Below, one piece after another: positions 17,987-25,832 of a DNA stretch of 64,000 nt (its first letter is position 1; each line of letters opens with the position of its first letter). The stretch is from an uncultured Saprospiraceae bacterium. GTDB taxonomy: Bacteria; Bacteroidota; Bacteroidia; Chitinophagales; Saprospiraceae. The notes under the pieces were generated by a model. The model did not search any database. It was not told where the DNA came from and saw only the letters and a program-made list of their open reading frames with translations. The DNA lies in contig CAKZTD010000239.1 in NCBI GenBank assembly GCA_937921595.1, positions 18,797 through 82,796 of the forward strand, written 5' to 3'. Position numbers and translations under genes: made by a program.

Positions 17987-18235
17987 ATGAATATTACTGT
18001 ATTAACACCAGATCAGGAAGTTTATCAAGGAGAAATTACTTCTGTAAAAGTACCTGGAATCGGTGGACAATTTGAAATCCTTAGGAATCACGCACCAATC
18101 GTTTCTGCACTTGCAGAAGGTCCAGTTCGATTGAAAATTAGTGGTGGTCAAGATATGAACTTCTCGATCGAGAAGGGATTTATTGAGGTTCTAAATAATG
18201 AAGTATCTTTATTAGTACAAGGATATAAAGAATAA
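17987..18235 (+). CDS. atpC: F1 ATP synthase subunit epsilon, short form
   Basis: The 82-residue protein starts MNITVLTPDQEVYQGEITSV and corresponds to the N-terminal beta-sandwich only (GIGGQFEILRNHAPIVSAL, IEKGFIEVLNNEVSLLVQ). The C-terminal two-helix domain of longer epsilon subunits (about 130 residues), which inhibits ATP hydrolysis in other bacteria, is absent. The stop codon is followed by the operon terminator, so this is a genuine short form, common in Bacteroidota. I chose ATG at 17987 rather than the in-frame TTG six bases earlier. Confidence 0.95.
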   Translation: MNITVLTPDQEVYQGEITSVKVPGIGGQFEILRNHAPIVSALAEGPVRLKISGGQDMNFSIEKGFIEVLNNEVSLLVQGYKE

Positions 18236-18260
18236 AAACACTTAAGTCATTTTGCTTTTT

Positions 18261-18297
18261 GGGGGATAAAAACGTAGTTTTTTATCCCCCTTTTTTT
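18261..18297 (+). terminator. Strong Rho-independent terminator of atpDC
   Basis: GGGGGATAAAAA (18261-18272) pairs perfectly with TTTTTATCCCCC (18279-18290) around a 6-nt loop and is followed by seven T. It is one of the strongest terminators in the window and isolates atpDC. Confidence 0.95.
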
Positions 18298-18385
18298 ATT
18301 TGTTTTTTTGAGTCTATCGGTCTATGGCAGGTAAACTATTTCCTTCGTTTGATTGGTCTAAGAACTATAAATTACAATGAGAAAA

Positions 18386-18411
18386 GCCCTTTCCGCCGTG
18401 ACAGAAAGGGC
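18386..18411 (-). terminator. Terminator of the aminopeptidase P gene
   Basis: GCCCTTTC (18386-18393) and GAAAGGGC (18404-18411) form an 8-bp stem. Read on the minus strand it is followed by TTTTC, and it lies 44 bp after the stop codon of the minus-strand gene. Confidence 0.8.
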
Positions 18412-18454
18412 CTGATCATATAAAAATGACTAAAGACTATACGAGTTTGACTTT

Positions 18455-19756
18455 TTAACTCAAAACATTCGCATTCATAATCTCTTCAATAGCTTCAGCT
18501 TCTAAGGGGATGTTTTCCATTAAATCATAAGGACCATTATCGGTTACTAAAACATCATTCTCTAATCGAATACCAATATTCTCTTGAGGTATATATATGC
18601 CTGGTTCAACGGTGAAGACCATTCCTGCTTGTATAGGAGCATATCGATTGCTTAGGTCATGCACATCTAAACCAAGGTGGTGAGAAGTGCCATGCATAAA
18701 GTATTTTTTATAAGCGGGATAATCTTTGTTTTGATTTTTAATATCTGTTTTATCAAGGAGTCCTAATTGGAGTAATTCACTTTCCATCATTCTACCGACT
18801 TCCTTATGGTATTCTTCGATCATAGTACCAGGGACTAACATCTGAGTCGCTTCTTTCATGACCGTTAAAACGGAATTGTAAACTGCTTTCTGCCTTGGAG
18901 AAAACTGTCCGTTTACAGGAATAGATCGCGTTAAGTCAGCAGCATAATTTGCATACTCCGCTCCGAAATCCAGCAATAAGATATCACCATCATTACAGAT
19001 TTTATTATTCTCTCCGTAGTGAAGAACACAAGCGTTTTTTCCACTTGCGACTATTGGAGGATAAGCATGTCCACTTGCTCGGTTTCTTACAAATTCATGG
19101 ATGATCTCTGCTTCTACCTCATATTCCATTACACCTGGTCGTACAAATTCCAAAACTCTATGAAATGCTTTTTCTGTAATATTACAGGCTTGTTGGATCA
19201 ATTCAATTTCATGTTTTGATTTGAGCATTGCCATCTTTCTAAGGATGGGTTGTGATCTGTGATATTGATGAGCAGGGTAGCGGTTTTGAAGCTGTTTAGT
19301 GGCTCTTAAATCCCTAGACTGGATCTCCGATACATATCGATCGTTTTCATTATTGTTGACATAAATATTTTCTGCTAAAAGAATCAGCTCATGAAGAATA
19401 TTATCCATTTCATCTAGCCAATATATTTTTTCAATTCCTGAAATGGCGCTAGCTTCTTCCTTGGTAAATTTATGACCTTCCCAAGTTGCAATAAATTGAT
19501 CTGTCTTTTTTATGAAAGCGACTTCTTGAAAACCTTCTTTAATACAATCTGGAAAAAGAATTAAAACCGTTTCTTCTTGGTCAAGACCACAGAGACTAAA
19601 TAAGGAAGAATTTTGTCGAAAAGGATGATATTGATCCCCGTTGCGAGGCATCATATCATTAGATTGGAAAATAGCTATTGAGTCCGATTTTAATTGACTA
19701 GTAAATCGCCTCCTGTTTAACCGGAATAGATCCGGGTTAATCGGTGCATATTTCAT
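18455..19756 (-). CDS. pepP: Xaa-Pro aminopeptidase (aminopeptidase P family, M24B)
   Basis: The 433-residue protein has the AMP_N domain followed by a pita-bread metallopeptidase domain. The two-metal ligands are all visible: Asp263 (LLDFGAEY), Asp274 (AADLTRS), His359 (HGTSHHLGLDVHD), Glu384 (FTVEPGIY) and Glu399 (GIRLENDV). It would release N-terminal residues preceding proline in the cytoplasm. It is monocistronic, bounded by its own terminator. A 165-bp palindromic element lies about 90 bp upstream of the start codon. Confidence 0.95.
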   Translation of the reverse strand: MKYAPINPDLFRLNRRRFTSQLKSDSIAIFQSNDMMPRNGDQYHPFRQNSSLFSLCGLDQEETVLILFPDCIKEGFQEVAFIKKTDQFIATWEGHKFTKEEASAISGIEKIYWLDEMDNILHELILLAENIYVNNNENDRYVSEIQSRDLRATKQLQNRYPAHQYHRSQPILRKMAMLKSKHEIELIQQACNITEKAFHRVLEFVRPGVMEYEVEAEIIHEFVRNRASGHAYPPIVASGKNACVLHYGENNKICNDGDILLLDFGAEYANYAADLTRSIPVNGQFSPRQKAVYNSVLTVMKEATQMLVPGTMIEEYHKEVGRMMESELLQLGLLDKTDIKNQNKDYPAYKKYFMHGTSHHLGLDVHDLSNRYAPIQAGMVFTVEPGIYIPQENIGIRLENDVLVTDNGPYDLMENIPLEAEAIEEIMNANVLS

Positions 19757-19846
19757 GGTGTTGTTTTTTGTTTAGTGTTTGGAGATTTTATTGATAAAAC
19801 CAATTATCGATAATTTCTTCAAACCACTTTGTGTATGTTCAGTGTC

Positions 19847-20011
19847 AGAAGTTGTTCAAGAATATGTTCTGAAATTAGTTGTAAGTGCTTGATTTCTAGA
19901 ACGAAGCTAGTTTTTCTTTTCGTAGCTGTAGCTACGGGAATAAAAACAGCTGAAGTTATTAGGAATCAATGACTTGTAAATAATTCATCAATTTATTTTT
20001 GAACAACTTCT
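19847..20011. repeat. 165-bp palindromic element with perfect 13-bp terminal inverted repeats, copy 2
   Basis: AGAAGTTGTTCAA (19847-19859) and TTGAACAACTTCT (19999-20011) are perfect inverted repeats. Inner arms continue the pairing to the centre CGTAGCTGTAGCTACG. The shared stretch around the centre, including GGGAATAAAAA and AGCTGAAG, is almost identical in copy 1 (6271-6434). No target-site duplication is obvious and no transposase gene is present. Confidence 0.85.
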
Positions 20012-20214
20012 CAATGTAATACGCTCACTCCTAACTGCTCTATTGGTTTGTGTAATAGTAATAAAGAATGACAATAAACAGTCAAGATTTTTATTTAGAT
20101 AACCGGGAGGTATTGTGGTTTTCTCGTGGATAAGCTTATTACAATACTATTAAAAAATGTTTGTATTGGCAAGGGAGTATAGGATTGTATAAATGCATTA
20201 AAATTCAATGTAAT

Positions 20215-20245
20215 AGTCAAAGTATTGATAATCAATATTTTGACT
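20215..20245. repeat. 31-bp palindrome downstream of the YkvA gene
   Basis: AGTCAAAGTATTGAT and ATCAATATTTTGACT flank one central base; 14 of 15 positions pair. It lies 34 bp beyond the stop codon of the minus-strand gene, without a clear T tract, so it could end transcription or bind a protein. Confidence 0.6.
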
Positions 20246-20279
20246 GCTCTCAAGGGGAATGTTAAAGTTTAAAACTTAC

Positions 20280-20666
20280 TTAGAGCTGTTTATCTATTAC
20301 TTTCAAATCGTCTTCATTCAAATCTTTAAACCATTTTTTTAATTGGGCTCGTGCATTTAATCTTACTTCATTATTGACATAACAAGCAATAGTAACTAGT
20401 CCAAAACTCAATACGCCGATATCATCTGTGTATCCGATGATAGGCGTCAAATCGGGTAGTGCGTCGATAGGCGATATAAAATAACCTAGGGTACCGATGA
20501 TCACATTTTTTGCCCAAGAAGGGGTGTCGCTTCTCTTGTAAGCATAGAAAAGTAATAGTACAGTATAAATAGTTTGTTGACCAGCTTTGGTTGCAAACTT
20601 TTTAATCTTATTCCACATACCCAACTCACTAAAGCCCTTTGCATGCTTTTTGAAAGGATTCTTCAT
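20280..20666 (-). CDS. YkvA family (DUF1232) membrane protein
   Basis: The 128-residue protein contains the DUF1232 core WAKNVIIGTLGYFISPIDALPDLTPIIGYTDDIGVLSFGL, which spans two short hydrophobic segments around the conserved SPIDxLPD motif. An amphipathic basic N-terminus and a charged C-terminus flank it. The role of this widespread family is not established. The gene is isolated, divergent from exbD, with about 200 bp between their start codons. Confidence 0.88.
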   Translation of the reverse strand: MKNPFKKHAKGFSELGMWNKIKKFATKAGQQTIYTVLLLFYAYKRSDTPSWAKNVIIGTLGYFISPIDALPDLTPIIGYTDDIGVLSFGLVTIACYVNNEVRLNARAQLKKWFKDLNEDDLKVIDKQL

Positions 20667-20864
20667 TTATCTAATTATTGTTTCATAACCAATTTATAAA
20701 AAAATAAACGCTTGTCAAATATTTTAAGATTTCCGTAGGACAATCTTCGACGAATCAAATATGAAACTCAAGCTATCAATCCACCAAAAATACCTCTTAA
20801 CCACATCTTAGTAGTAATCCGTCGTCGAAAACAGATTTATTCATTTTTTCTAAAAAATAAATTT

Positions 20865-21413
20865 ATGACAAATTCTAGAAAACGACGAAAACACGACCAG
20901 TCTGTAAATGCAGGATCAATGGCAGATATTGCCTTTCTATTGCTTATCTTTTTTTTGGTAACCACGACTATTTTAAATGAAACAGGAATCAGAGTTGTTC
21001 TTCCGGTTTGGGATGAAAATCCAATATCAACTCCTCTTCCTCCTCGAAATGTATTAAACATCTTAGTCAATTCTAGTAATAAATTACTCATCGAGAAAGA
21101 ACTAGCAGAAGTAGGAACGATCAAAGAAAGAACTAAAGAATTTATAATGAATCCTCAGGGCTTGAGTACCTTGCCTGCTAGTCCTAAAAAAGCAGTGGTG
21201 TCTTTACAAAATGACAGAGGTACTTCTTATCAAACTTACATCGAAGTCTATAATGAAGTAAAGGCAGCGTACAATGAATTGTGGGATGTTGCAGCTAAGA
21301 GACGCTTCGGAAAAAGTTATGCAGATTTAAATAGAGAAGATAAACAAGATGTGAGGAAAGATATTCCTTTAGTGATTTCGGAAGCAAATCCTACGGATCA
21401 TCAAATGAAATAA
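20865..21413 (+). CDS. ExbD/TolR-family biopolymer transporter subunit
   Basis: The 182-residue protein has a basic N-terminus, one membrane segment (about 20-38) containing the conserved proton-path aspartate Asp21 in SMADIAFLLLIFFLVTTTI, and a periplasmic domain. ExbD couples the inner-membrane proton gradient to TonB-dependent transport together with ExbB. No exbB or tonB is adjacent, which is unusual since they normally form one operon. The periplasmic domain is longer than the usual 140-residue protein. A 164-bp palindromic element begins at the stop codon. Confidence 0.85.
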   Translation: MTNSRKRRKHDQSVNAGSMADIAFLLLIFFLVTTTILNETGIRVVLPVWDENPISTPLPPRNVLNILVNSSNKLLIEKELAEVGTIKERTKEFIMNPQGLSTLPASPKKAVVSLQNDRGTSYQTYIEVYNEVKAAYNELWDVAAKRRFGKSYADLNREDKQDVRKDIPLVISEANPTDHQMK

Positions 21414-21576
21414 GAGCATTTTGGGTAATTGGTCTTTGAGTCGAAAAGCAGTAATTTTTTGATTAGACGAGGGTTAAAAACCGGAGTTTAGCCGTAGTTA
21501 AATGAGGATTTTTAGAACGAAGTATTATCAAAAAAGTGCGGTTTGCAGACCGATTACTAAACTCCCAACATGCTCT
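21413..21576. repeat. 164-bp palindromic element, copy 3 (diverged arms)
   Basis: AGAGCATTTTGGG (21413-21425) and CCCAACATGCTCT (21564-21576) are the ends; TAATTGGTC pairs with GACCGATTA and TTTTTTGAT with ATCAAAAAA further in. The centre TTTAGCCGTAGTTAAA matches the core of copies 1 and 2, and the length is the same. The arm sequences differ, so membership rests on core, length and architecture. It begins on the last base of the exbD stop codon. Confidence 0.65.
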
Positions 21577-21591
21577 AAAAGAAAGAACAAA

Positions 21592-21629
21592 AAAGAGGCT
21601 GTCATTTATTAAAAATAGACAGCCTCTTT
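21592..21629 (-). terminator. Terminator of the polysaccharide deacetylase gene
   Basis: AAAGAGGCTGTC (21592-21603) and GACAGCCTCTTT (21618-21629) form a perfect 12-bp stem. On the minus strand a run of T follows. It lies 36 bp after the stop codon at 21666. Confidence 0.85.
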
Positions 21630-21665
21630 AAATCGTATAATATATTAAACATTGCCAATTTGAGA

Positions 21666-22319
21666 TCAGGCGGTTTTGCCATAACTGATCTTATGCGCTA
21701 GCGCTTCAGCATCTAACGCTCTAAACTCATATCCCTGTTCCTGAAAATGCTGAAGCACCTTAGGAAGAACATACTGAAGCTTTTCAAAAGACTTAACGCT
21801 ATCATGGAAAACGATGATAGAACCTCCTTTAGCTTTTGAAACTACATTAAATAAACATTGATCTTTCGAAATGGCAGGATCAAAATCTCCACTGAGAATA
21901 TCCCACATGATGATCTTATAATGTCTTTGTAAAAATTGAGCTTGCTTAGGTTTCAATCGACCATATGGTGGTCTGAATAAATCAGACTGAACCAGTCGGG
22001 CACAATTTCGAACATTGTGAAAATACTGAATGTTGTCGCTGCTCCATCCGCTCATGTGATTATTGGTGTGGTTACCAATAGCATGACCTTGGTTAAGAAC
22101 TTGTTGAAAAACATCGGAATGTTTTTTAACATTATCGCCAACACAAAAGAAAGTACCTTTTGCATTATAAGATTCAAGTTGTTCTAAAACCCATGGAGTT
22201 ACTTCTGGAATTGGGCCATCATCGAAAGTCAGGTAAAGTATTTTTTCATTGGTTGGGGCTTTCCAATAGAAGTTTGGAAAGAGATTTTGGATAAACTTTG
22301 GTGTTTTTACTAGATACAT
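21666..22319 (-). CDS. Polysaccharide deacetylase (NodB homology, CE4)
   Basis: The 217-residue protein has all NodB motifs: LTFDDGP near residue 31 (catalytic Asp and metal Asp), GNHTNNHMSGW with two metal-binding His, FRPPYGRLKP, WDILSGDFDP and the C-terminal IIVFHDS. CE4 enzymes remove acetyl groups from N-acetylglucosamine polymers such as peptidoglycan or exopolysaccharide. There is no signal peptide, so its site of action is unclear. The gene is monocistronic with its own terminator and divergent from gltX. Confidence 0.92.
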   Translation of the reverse strand: MYLVKTPKFIQNLFPNFYWKAPTNEKILYLTFDDGPIPEVTPWVLEQLESYNAKGTFFCVGDNVKKHSDVFQQVLNQGHAIGNHTNNHMSGWSSDNIQYFHNVRNCARLVQSDLFRPPYGRLKPKQAQFLQRHYKIIMWDILSGDFDPAISKDQCLFNVVSKAKGGSIIVFHDSVKSFEKLQYVLPKVLQHFQEQGYEFRALDAEALAHKISYGKTA

Positions 22320-22469
22320 CTCTTTGATTAACTAAAACAGATTAAGAAAAATCGGGTGTGAATTTTTGAATCGACTTGAATGTTTTAGTGTAGTTGACCA
22401 GTTTGGGACTTACTTCTTTAAAGTCTTCGCGATATGTTCAAAAATTTTACAACCTGTTCTAAAAAAGCT

Positions 22470-22477
22470 TAACTTTG
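22470..22477 (+). promoter_or_regulatory. -7 element TAACTTTG of gltX
   Basis: TAACTTTG fits TAnnTTTG; a TTTTAC stretch lies about 20 bp upstream. The start codon is 133 nt downstream, leaving a long leader. Confidence 0.45.
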
Positions 22478-22480
22478 TGT

Positions 22481-22513
22481 CCCCTAAATAATAGTGGAAC
22501 TATTTTGAGGGGG
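22481..22513 (+). promoter_or_regulatory. Hairpin at the start of the gltX leader
   Basis: CCCCT at 22481-22485 pairs with AGGGG at 22508-22512, and ATAGT with ACTAT inside it around a GGA loop. It would be at the extreme 5' end of the transcript, where it may stabilise the mRNA. It has no T tract. Confidence 0.45.
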
Positions 22514-22609
22514 ATTATTGTTGGAATCTTAATCTAGTAACGCTGTGACGTTTAAAATCGCTGCTATATAACGATTAAAAAATCAATCAAATTTTAAATA
22601 ACAAAATCA

Positions 22610-24148
22610 ATGAGTTCAGTTCGTGTTCGTTTTGCTCCCAGTCCTACCGGTGCACTTCATATTGGAGGTGTCCGAACAGCTTTGTATAATTATCTTTTAG
22701 CCAAGAAAACTGGCGGTACTTTTATTCTCAGAATAGAAGATACAGATGAGACTAGATACGTTCCGGGAGCGGAAGATTATATTGTTCATGCTTTGAAATG
22801 GTGTGGTATTCTTCCGACAGAAGGTCCTGGCATTGGTGGAGATTATGGCCCTTATCGACAGTCAGAACGGAAAGCTATGTATGGTAAATATGCACAGCAA
22901 TTGATTGACGGTGGAAATGCTTATTACGCTTTTGATACATCAGATGAACTAAATGCGCTTCGTAAAGAATATGAAAGTCGAAAAGAAACTTTTCGTTATG
23001 ATAGTTCAACGAGAGATCAGTTGAAAAATAGTTTGACGCTTTCAGAGTCAGAAGTAAAAGAACGATTAGAAAGTGGTGAGCCTTATACCATTCGATTGAA
23101 AATTCCTCGTGACGAATCCATTCAATTTAATGATCTGGTTCGAGGTTCTGTTACTTTTCAAAGTAATGAAGTTGATGATAAGATCATGTTGAAAGGTGGA
23201 GGTATGCCGACGTATCATTTGGCGAATATTGTTGATGATCATTTTATGAAAATCTCTCATGTTATTCGTGGAGAAGAGTGGCTGTCTAGTACACCTCATC
23301 ATGTCTATTTATATCGTTTTTTAGGATGGGAAGATACCATGCCTGAATTTGCACATTTGCCGTTGATTTTGAAACCAACAGGTAAAGGTAAATTAGGAAA
23401 AAGAGATGGAGCTAAGTTTGGTTTTCCAGTATTCCCATTGTCTTGGGAAGGTGCAACAGAAGAAGATTCTTTTGAAGGTTTTAAAGAGTTTGGTTTTGAT
23501 CCTGCAGCTGTTTTAAATTTCCTAGCGTTTTTAGGATGGAACCCAGGAACAGAACAAGAAATCTTTTCTTTAGATGAATTAGCAGAAGCTTTTTCAGTCG
23601 AAAGAATTGGAAAATCAGGAGCTAAGTTCGATTATGAAAAAGCGAAATGGTATAACCAACAATACCTGATGGCGAAGAATGGCGAAGAGTTAGCAGTAAT
23701 GGTTCGACCTTTTGTAGAAGCAAAAGGCTATGAAGTTTCTGATGATTATTTGGCGAAGGTTTGCGAGATGATGAAAGAACGAGTAAGCTTGATTCCTGAT
23801 TTTGTAGAAAATGGATATTACTTATTTGAAGGCGTAAAAGAGTATGATGAAAAGACCATCAGAAAAAAATGGAAGCCAGAACGTCAAGAATCTTTTGATC
23901 AGTTAGCAATATTGATAAATAACGCAGATCCTTTCAATGCAGAAAAATTAGAAGCAGTAGTCAAAGGTTTTGTCAGCGATACAGGTCTTTCTTTTGGAGA
24001 TGTATTTCCAATCCTAAGAATTGCAATCTCGGGAACTATGAAAGGACCTTCTGTGTTTGACATGGTAGCGCTGCTCGGAAAAGAAGAAGTAGCGAGTCGT
24101 TTGAAAAAAGCCTATGCCTATTTTAATGAAGTAAGTCAAGCTGTTTAG
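22610..24148 (+). CDS. gltX: Glutamyl-tRNA synthetase
   Basis: The 512-residue class I synthetase has the HIGH-type motif in PSPTGALHIGGVRTALYNYL (residues 10-29) and a KMSKS-type motif in KGKLGKRDGAKFGFPV. The anticodon-binding C-terminal domain is complete (FPILRIAISGTMKGPSVFDMVALLGKEEV). It charges tRNA-Glu. Length agrees with bacterial GltX. It has a 130-nt leader with a hairpin, and is followed after 56 bp by a small conserved-looking gene. Confidence 0.98.
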   Translation: MSSVRVRFAPSPTGALHIGGVRTALYNYLLAKKTGGTFILRIEDTDETRYVPGAEDYIVHALKWCGILPTEGPGIGGDYGPYRQSERKAMYGKYAQQLIDGGNAYYAFDTSDELNALRKEYESRKETFRYDSSTRDQLKNSLTLSESEVKERLESGEPYTIRLKIPRDESIQFNDLVRGSVTFQSNEVDDKIMLKGGGMPTYHLANIVDDHFMKISHVIRGEEWLSSTPHHVYLYRFLGWEDTMPEFAHLPLILKPTGKGKLGKRDGAKFGFPVFPLSWEGATEEDSFEGFKEFGFDPAAVLNFLAFLGWNPGTEQEIFSLDELAEAFSVERIGKSGAKFDYEKAKWYNQQYLMAKNGEELAVMVRPFVEAKGYEVSDDYLAKVCEMMKERVSLIPDFVENGYYLFEGVKEYDEKTIRKKWKPERQESFDQLAILINNADPFNAEKLEAVVKGFVSDTGLSFGDVFPILRIAISGTMKGPSVFDMVALLGKEEVASRLKKAYAYFNEVSQAV

Positions 24149-24204
24149 CAAGCGATTGAATTTGTTTATATTTCACTAATTCATACCAGATAAAATTTTT
24201 GATC

Positions 24205-24399
24205 ATGCCAAAGAAAAAACTAAATACAGGGAAGCCAGAGGTTCATAAGGATCTAGAAGGTTTGGACATTAAAATCAATGAATTTGGTGAAATCGTAACA
24301 AACTTCAAAGTCGATAAGATCAATGAGTTTCTTAATGAAAATGTAGAAGATAAAAAATTGAATGGAACGGACAATGAAACTTATCTTGAAGAAGAATAA
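24205..24399 (+). CDS. Small acidic protein, function unknown
   Basis: The 64-residue soluble protein starts MPKKKLNTGKPEVHKDLEGL and continues INEFGEIVTNFKVDKINEFLNENV. It has a basic N-terminus and an acidic tail and no membrane segment. I believe similar small proteins occur near gltX in related bacteria but cannot confirm it here. The ATG at 24205 is preferred over the TTG at 24199. Codon use resembles the neighbours, and a hairpin repeat follows at 24454, so it may be the second gene of a gltX operon. Confidence 0.65.
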   Translation: MPKKKLNTGKPEVHKDLEGLDIKINEFGEIVTNFKVDKINEFLNENVEDKKLNGTDNETYLEEE

Positions 24400-24453
24400 G
24401 TTATGTCCTTAGTCATTTTGGCTAATCCATAGGTTTTGATTTCTACTTTTTGA

Positions 24454-24514
24454 AAAACGGTGTTTGATATTCGAAATTCGGGATTCCTGAAAACCGGATA
24501 GCGAACACCGTTTT
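24454..24514. repeat. GTATTCGG/CATTAGG-family hairpin repeat, copy 3
   Basis: AAAACGGTGTT (24454-24464) and AACACCGTTTT (24504-24514) form an 11-bp perfect stem; TTCGG and CCGGA words lie inside. It probably ends transcription from gltX and the small gene after it. Confidence 0.7.
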
Positions 24515-24638
24515 CTAATTTTAGCGAATGTTGGTAAACGCTCTTTTCTTTCTTTTTATAAAAGAAAACCCCTATTTTCACCTACCATGCAACCCTCTTA
24601 ACATTTACCTGTCTTTCTAATCAAACACTCCTGACTAA

Positions 24639-25196
24639 TTGGAATACAACGAAATACACCGGGAAATAGTCGAAGAGTGCAAAAATGGTTCTCCCAAAGC
24701 CCAATTCGAATTATACCAGCTTTATTCGAAAGCAATGTATAATATCTGCCTGAGAATGGCAAAAAACGAAATGGATGCGGAAGACCTTTTGCAAAACTCT
24801 TTTGTAGACATCTTTACGAAATTGGATTCTTTCCGATTTCAGTCCTCTGTAGGGGCATGGATCAAGCGGATTGTCGTGAACAACTGCATCAACTTTTTAA
24901 AGAAAAAGCGGTTGTACTTTGAAGAGATTGATGATCGGATGGGGAACATTGTAGAAGAATCATCTACGGAAGAGCCTACGCTTAGCGTTGAAACGATAAA
25001 AAGAGCTGTATTTCAATTACCGGATGGATACCGGGTAGTCTTTTCACTTTACTTAATGGAAGGCTATGATCATAAGGAAATAGCAGACATTTTAAATATA
25101 TCTGTAGCGACGTCAAAATCGCAATTTAGCAGAGCGAAGAAAAAGTTAAGAGAATTATTGCTTTCTGAGGAATCTTCCAGTAGAATCAATAATTAG
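24639..25196 (+). CDS. ECF sigma factor (RNA polymerase sigma-70 family)
   Basis: The 185-residue protein has region 2 (YSKAMYNICLRMAKNEMDAEDLLQNSFVDIFTKL, with the -10-binding segment) and region 4 (LPDGYRVVFSLYLMEGYDHKEIADILNISVATSKSQFSRAKKKLRELL, a helix-turn-helix). Regions 1 and 3 are missing, as in extracytoplasmic-function factors. The start is TTG at 24639, giving MEYNEIHREIVEECKNGS, which fits the family; no ATG is nearby. The next gene encodes a one-helix membrane protein of anti-sigma type. Confidence 0.93.
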   Translation: MEYNEIHREIVEECKNGSPKAQFELYQLYSKAMYNICLRMAKNEMDAEDLLQNSFVDIFTKLDSFRFQSSVGAWIKRIVVNNCINFLKKKRLYFEEIDDRMGNIVEESSTEEPTLSVETIKRAVFQLPDGYRVVFSLYLMEGYDHKEIADILNISVATSKSQFSRAKKKLRELLLSEESSSRINN

Positions 25197-25286
25197 CATT
25201 TACAAAGACAGCTTATTTAGAATAATCATTTTGGTAGAAATTCTAAATATTCAATCTGAAGTATTTTTTGTTAGACTAATCAAAAG

Positions 25287-25832
25287 ATGATGAATAAAGA
25301 TAAATTAGAAAAATTTATCATTGAGCGGCGAGATGCCTTCGATGATAAGGAACCCCCGAAGATGGCTTGGGGGAAGATCCAACAAGAACTCCAAAAAGAT
25401 AATAAGACTCCTCGTCGAATTTCTCTTTGGAAGTTTACTAGAATTGCTGCAGCTATCGTTCTTCTCGTCGGTCTTGGTGTCGTCATTGGTAGACAATCTT
25501 CTTCTTCAGAGATTGCTAGTGTCGAAGAAAGTTATCCAGAATTCATAGAAGCAAAATCCTATTACGAATTTGAAGTTAATGAGAAATTAGCTCAGCTAGC
25601 TCGTTACAGTCATGATAGTTCGTTAGATGAGGATATGTCCCAATTGGATTCTTTTATGGAAGAGTTGAAGATGGAATTAGAGGAAGCACCCAAAGGATCA
25701 GAAGAGAAAATCATCAATGCGATGATCACTAACTACCAAACAAAACTAGATATTTTGGAGAAAGTTTTAGACTCCGCAAAATCAGCTAATCAAGTAAACG
25801 AAAACACAAAAGATGATGAAGTTAATATTTAA
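25287..25832 (+). CDS. Putative anti-sigma factor with one membrane helix
   Basis: The 181-residue protein has a cytoplasmic N-terminus of about 45 residues (DAFDDKEPPKMAWGKIQQEL), a single membrane segment at about 50-66 (IAAAIVLLVGLGVVIG) and a periplasmic acidic helical region. The WxKIxxEL stretch near the N-terminus and the position after an ECF sigma gene are typical of Bacteroidota anti-sigma factors; no zinc-binding ASD motif is seen. It overlaps the next gene by 20 bp, so translation of the three is probably coupled. Confidence 0.75.
   Translation: MMNKDKLEKFIIERRDAFDDKEPPKMAWGKIQQELQKDNKTPRRISLWKFTRIAAAIVLLVGLGVVIGRQSSSSEIASVEESYPEFIEAKSYYEFEVNEKLAQLARYSHDSSLDEDMSQLDSFMEELKMELEEAPKGSEEKIINAMITNYQTKLDILEKVLDSAKSANQVNENTKDDEVNI

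Larger units (their letters stand above)
19757..20279. other. 523-bp intergenic region with a palindromic element and a 31-bp palindrome
   Basis: This is the longest gene-free stretch of the window. It contains the 165-bp element at 19847-20011 and a palindrome at 20215-20245. The 200 bp between them hold no reading frame or RNA I can name. Confidence 0.6.
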
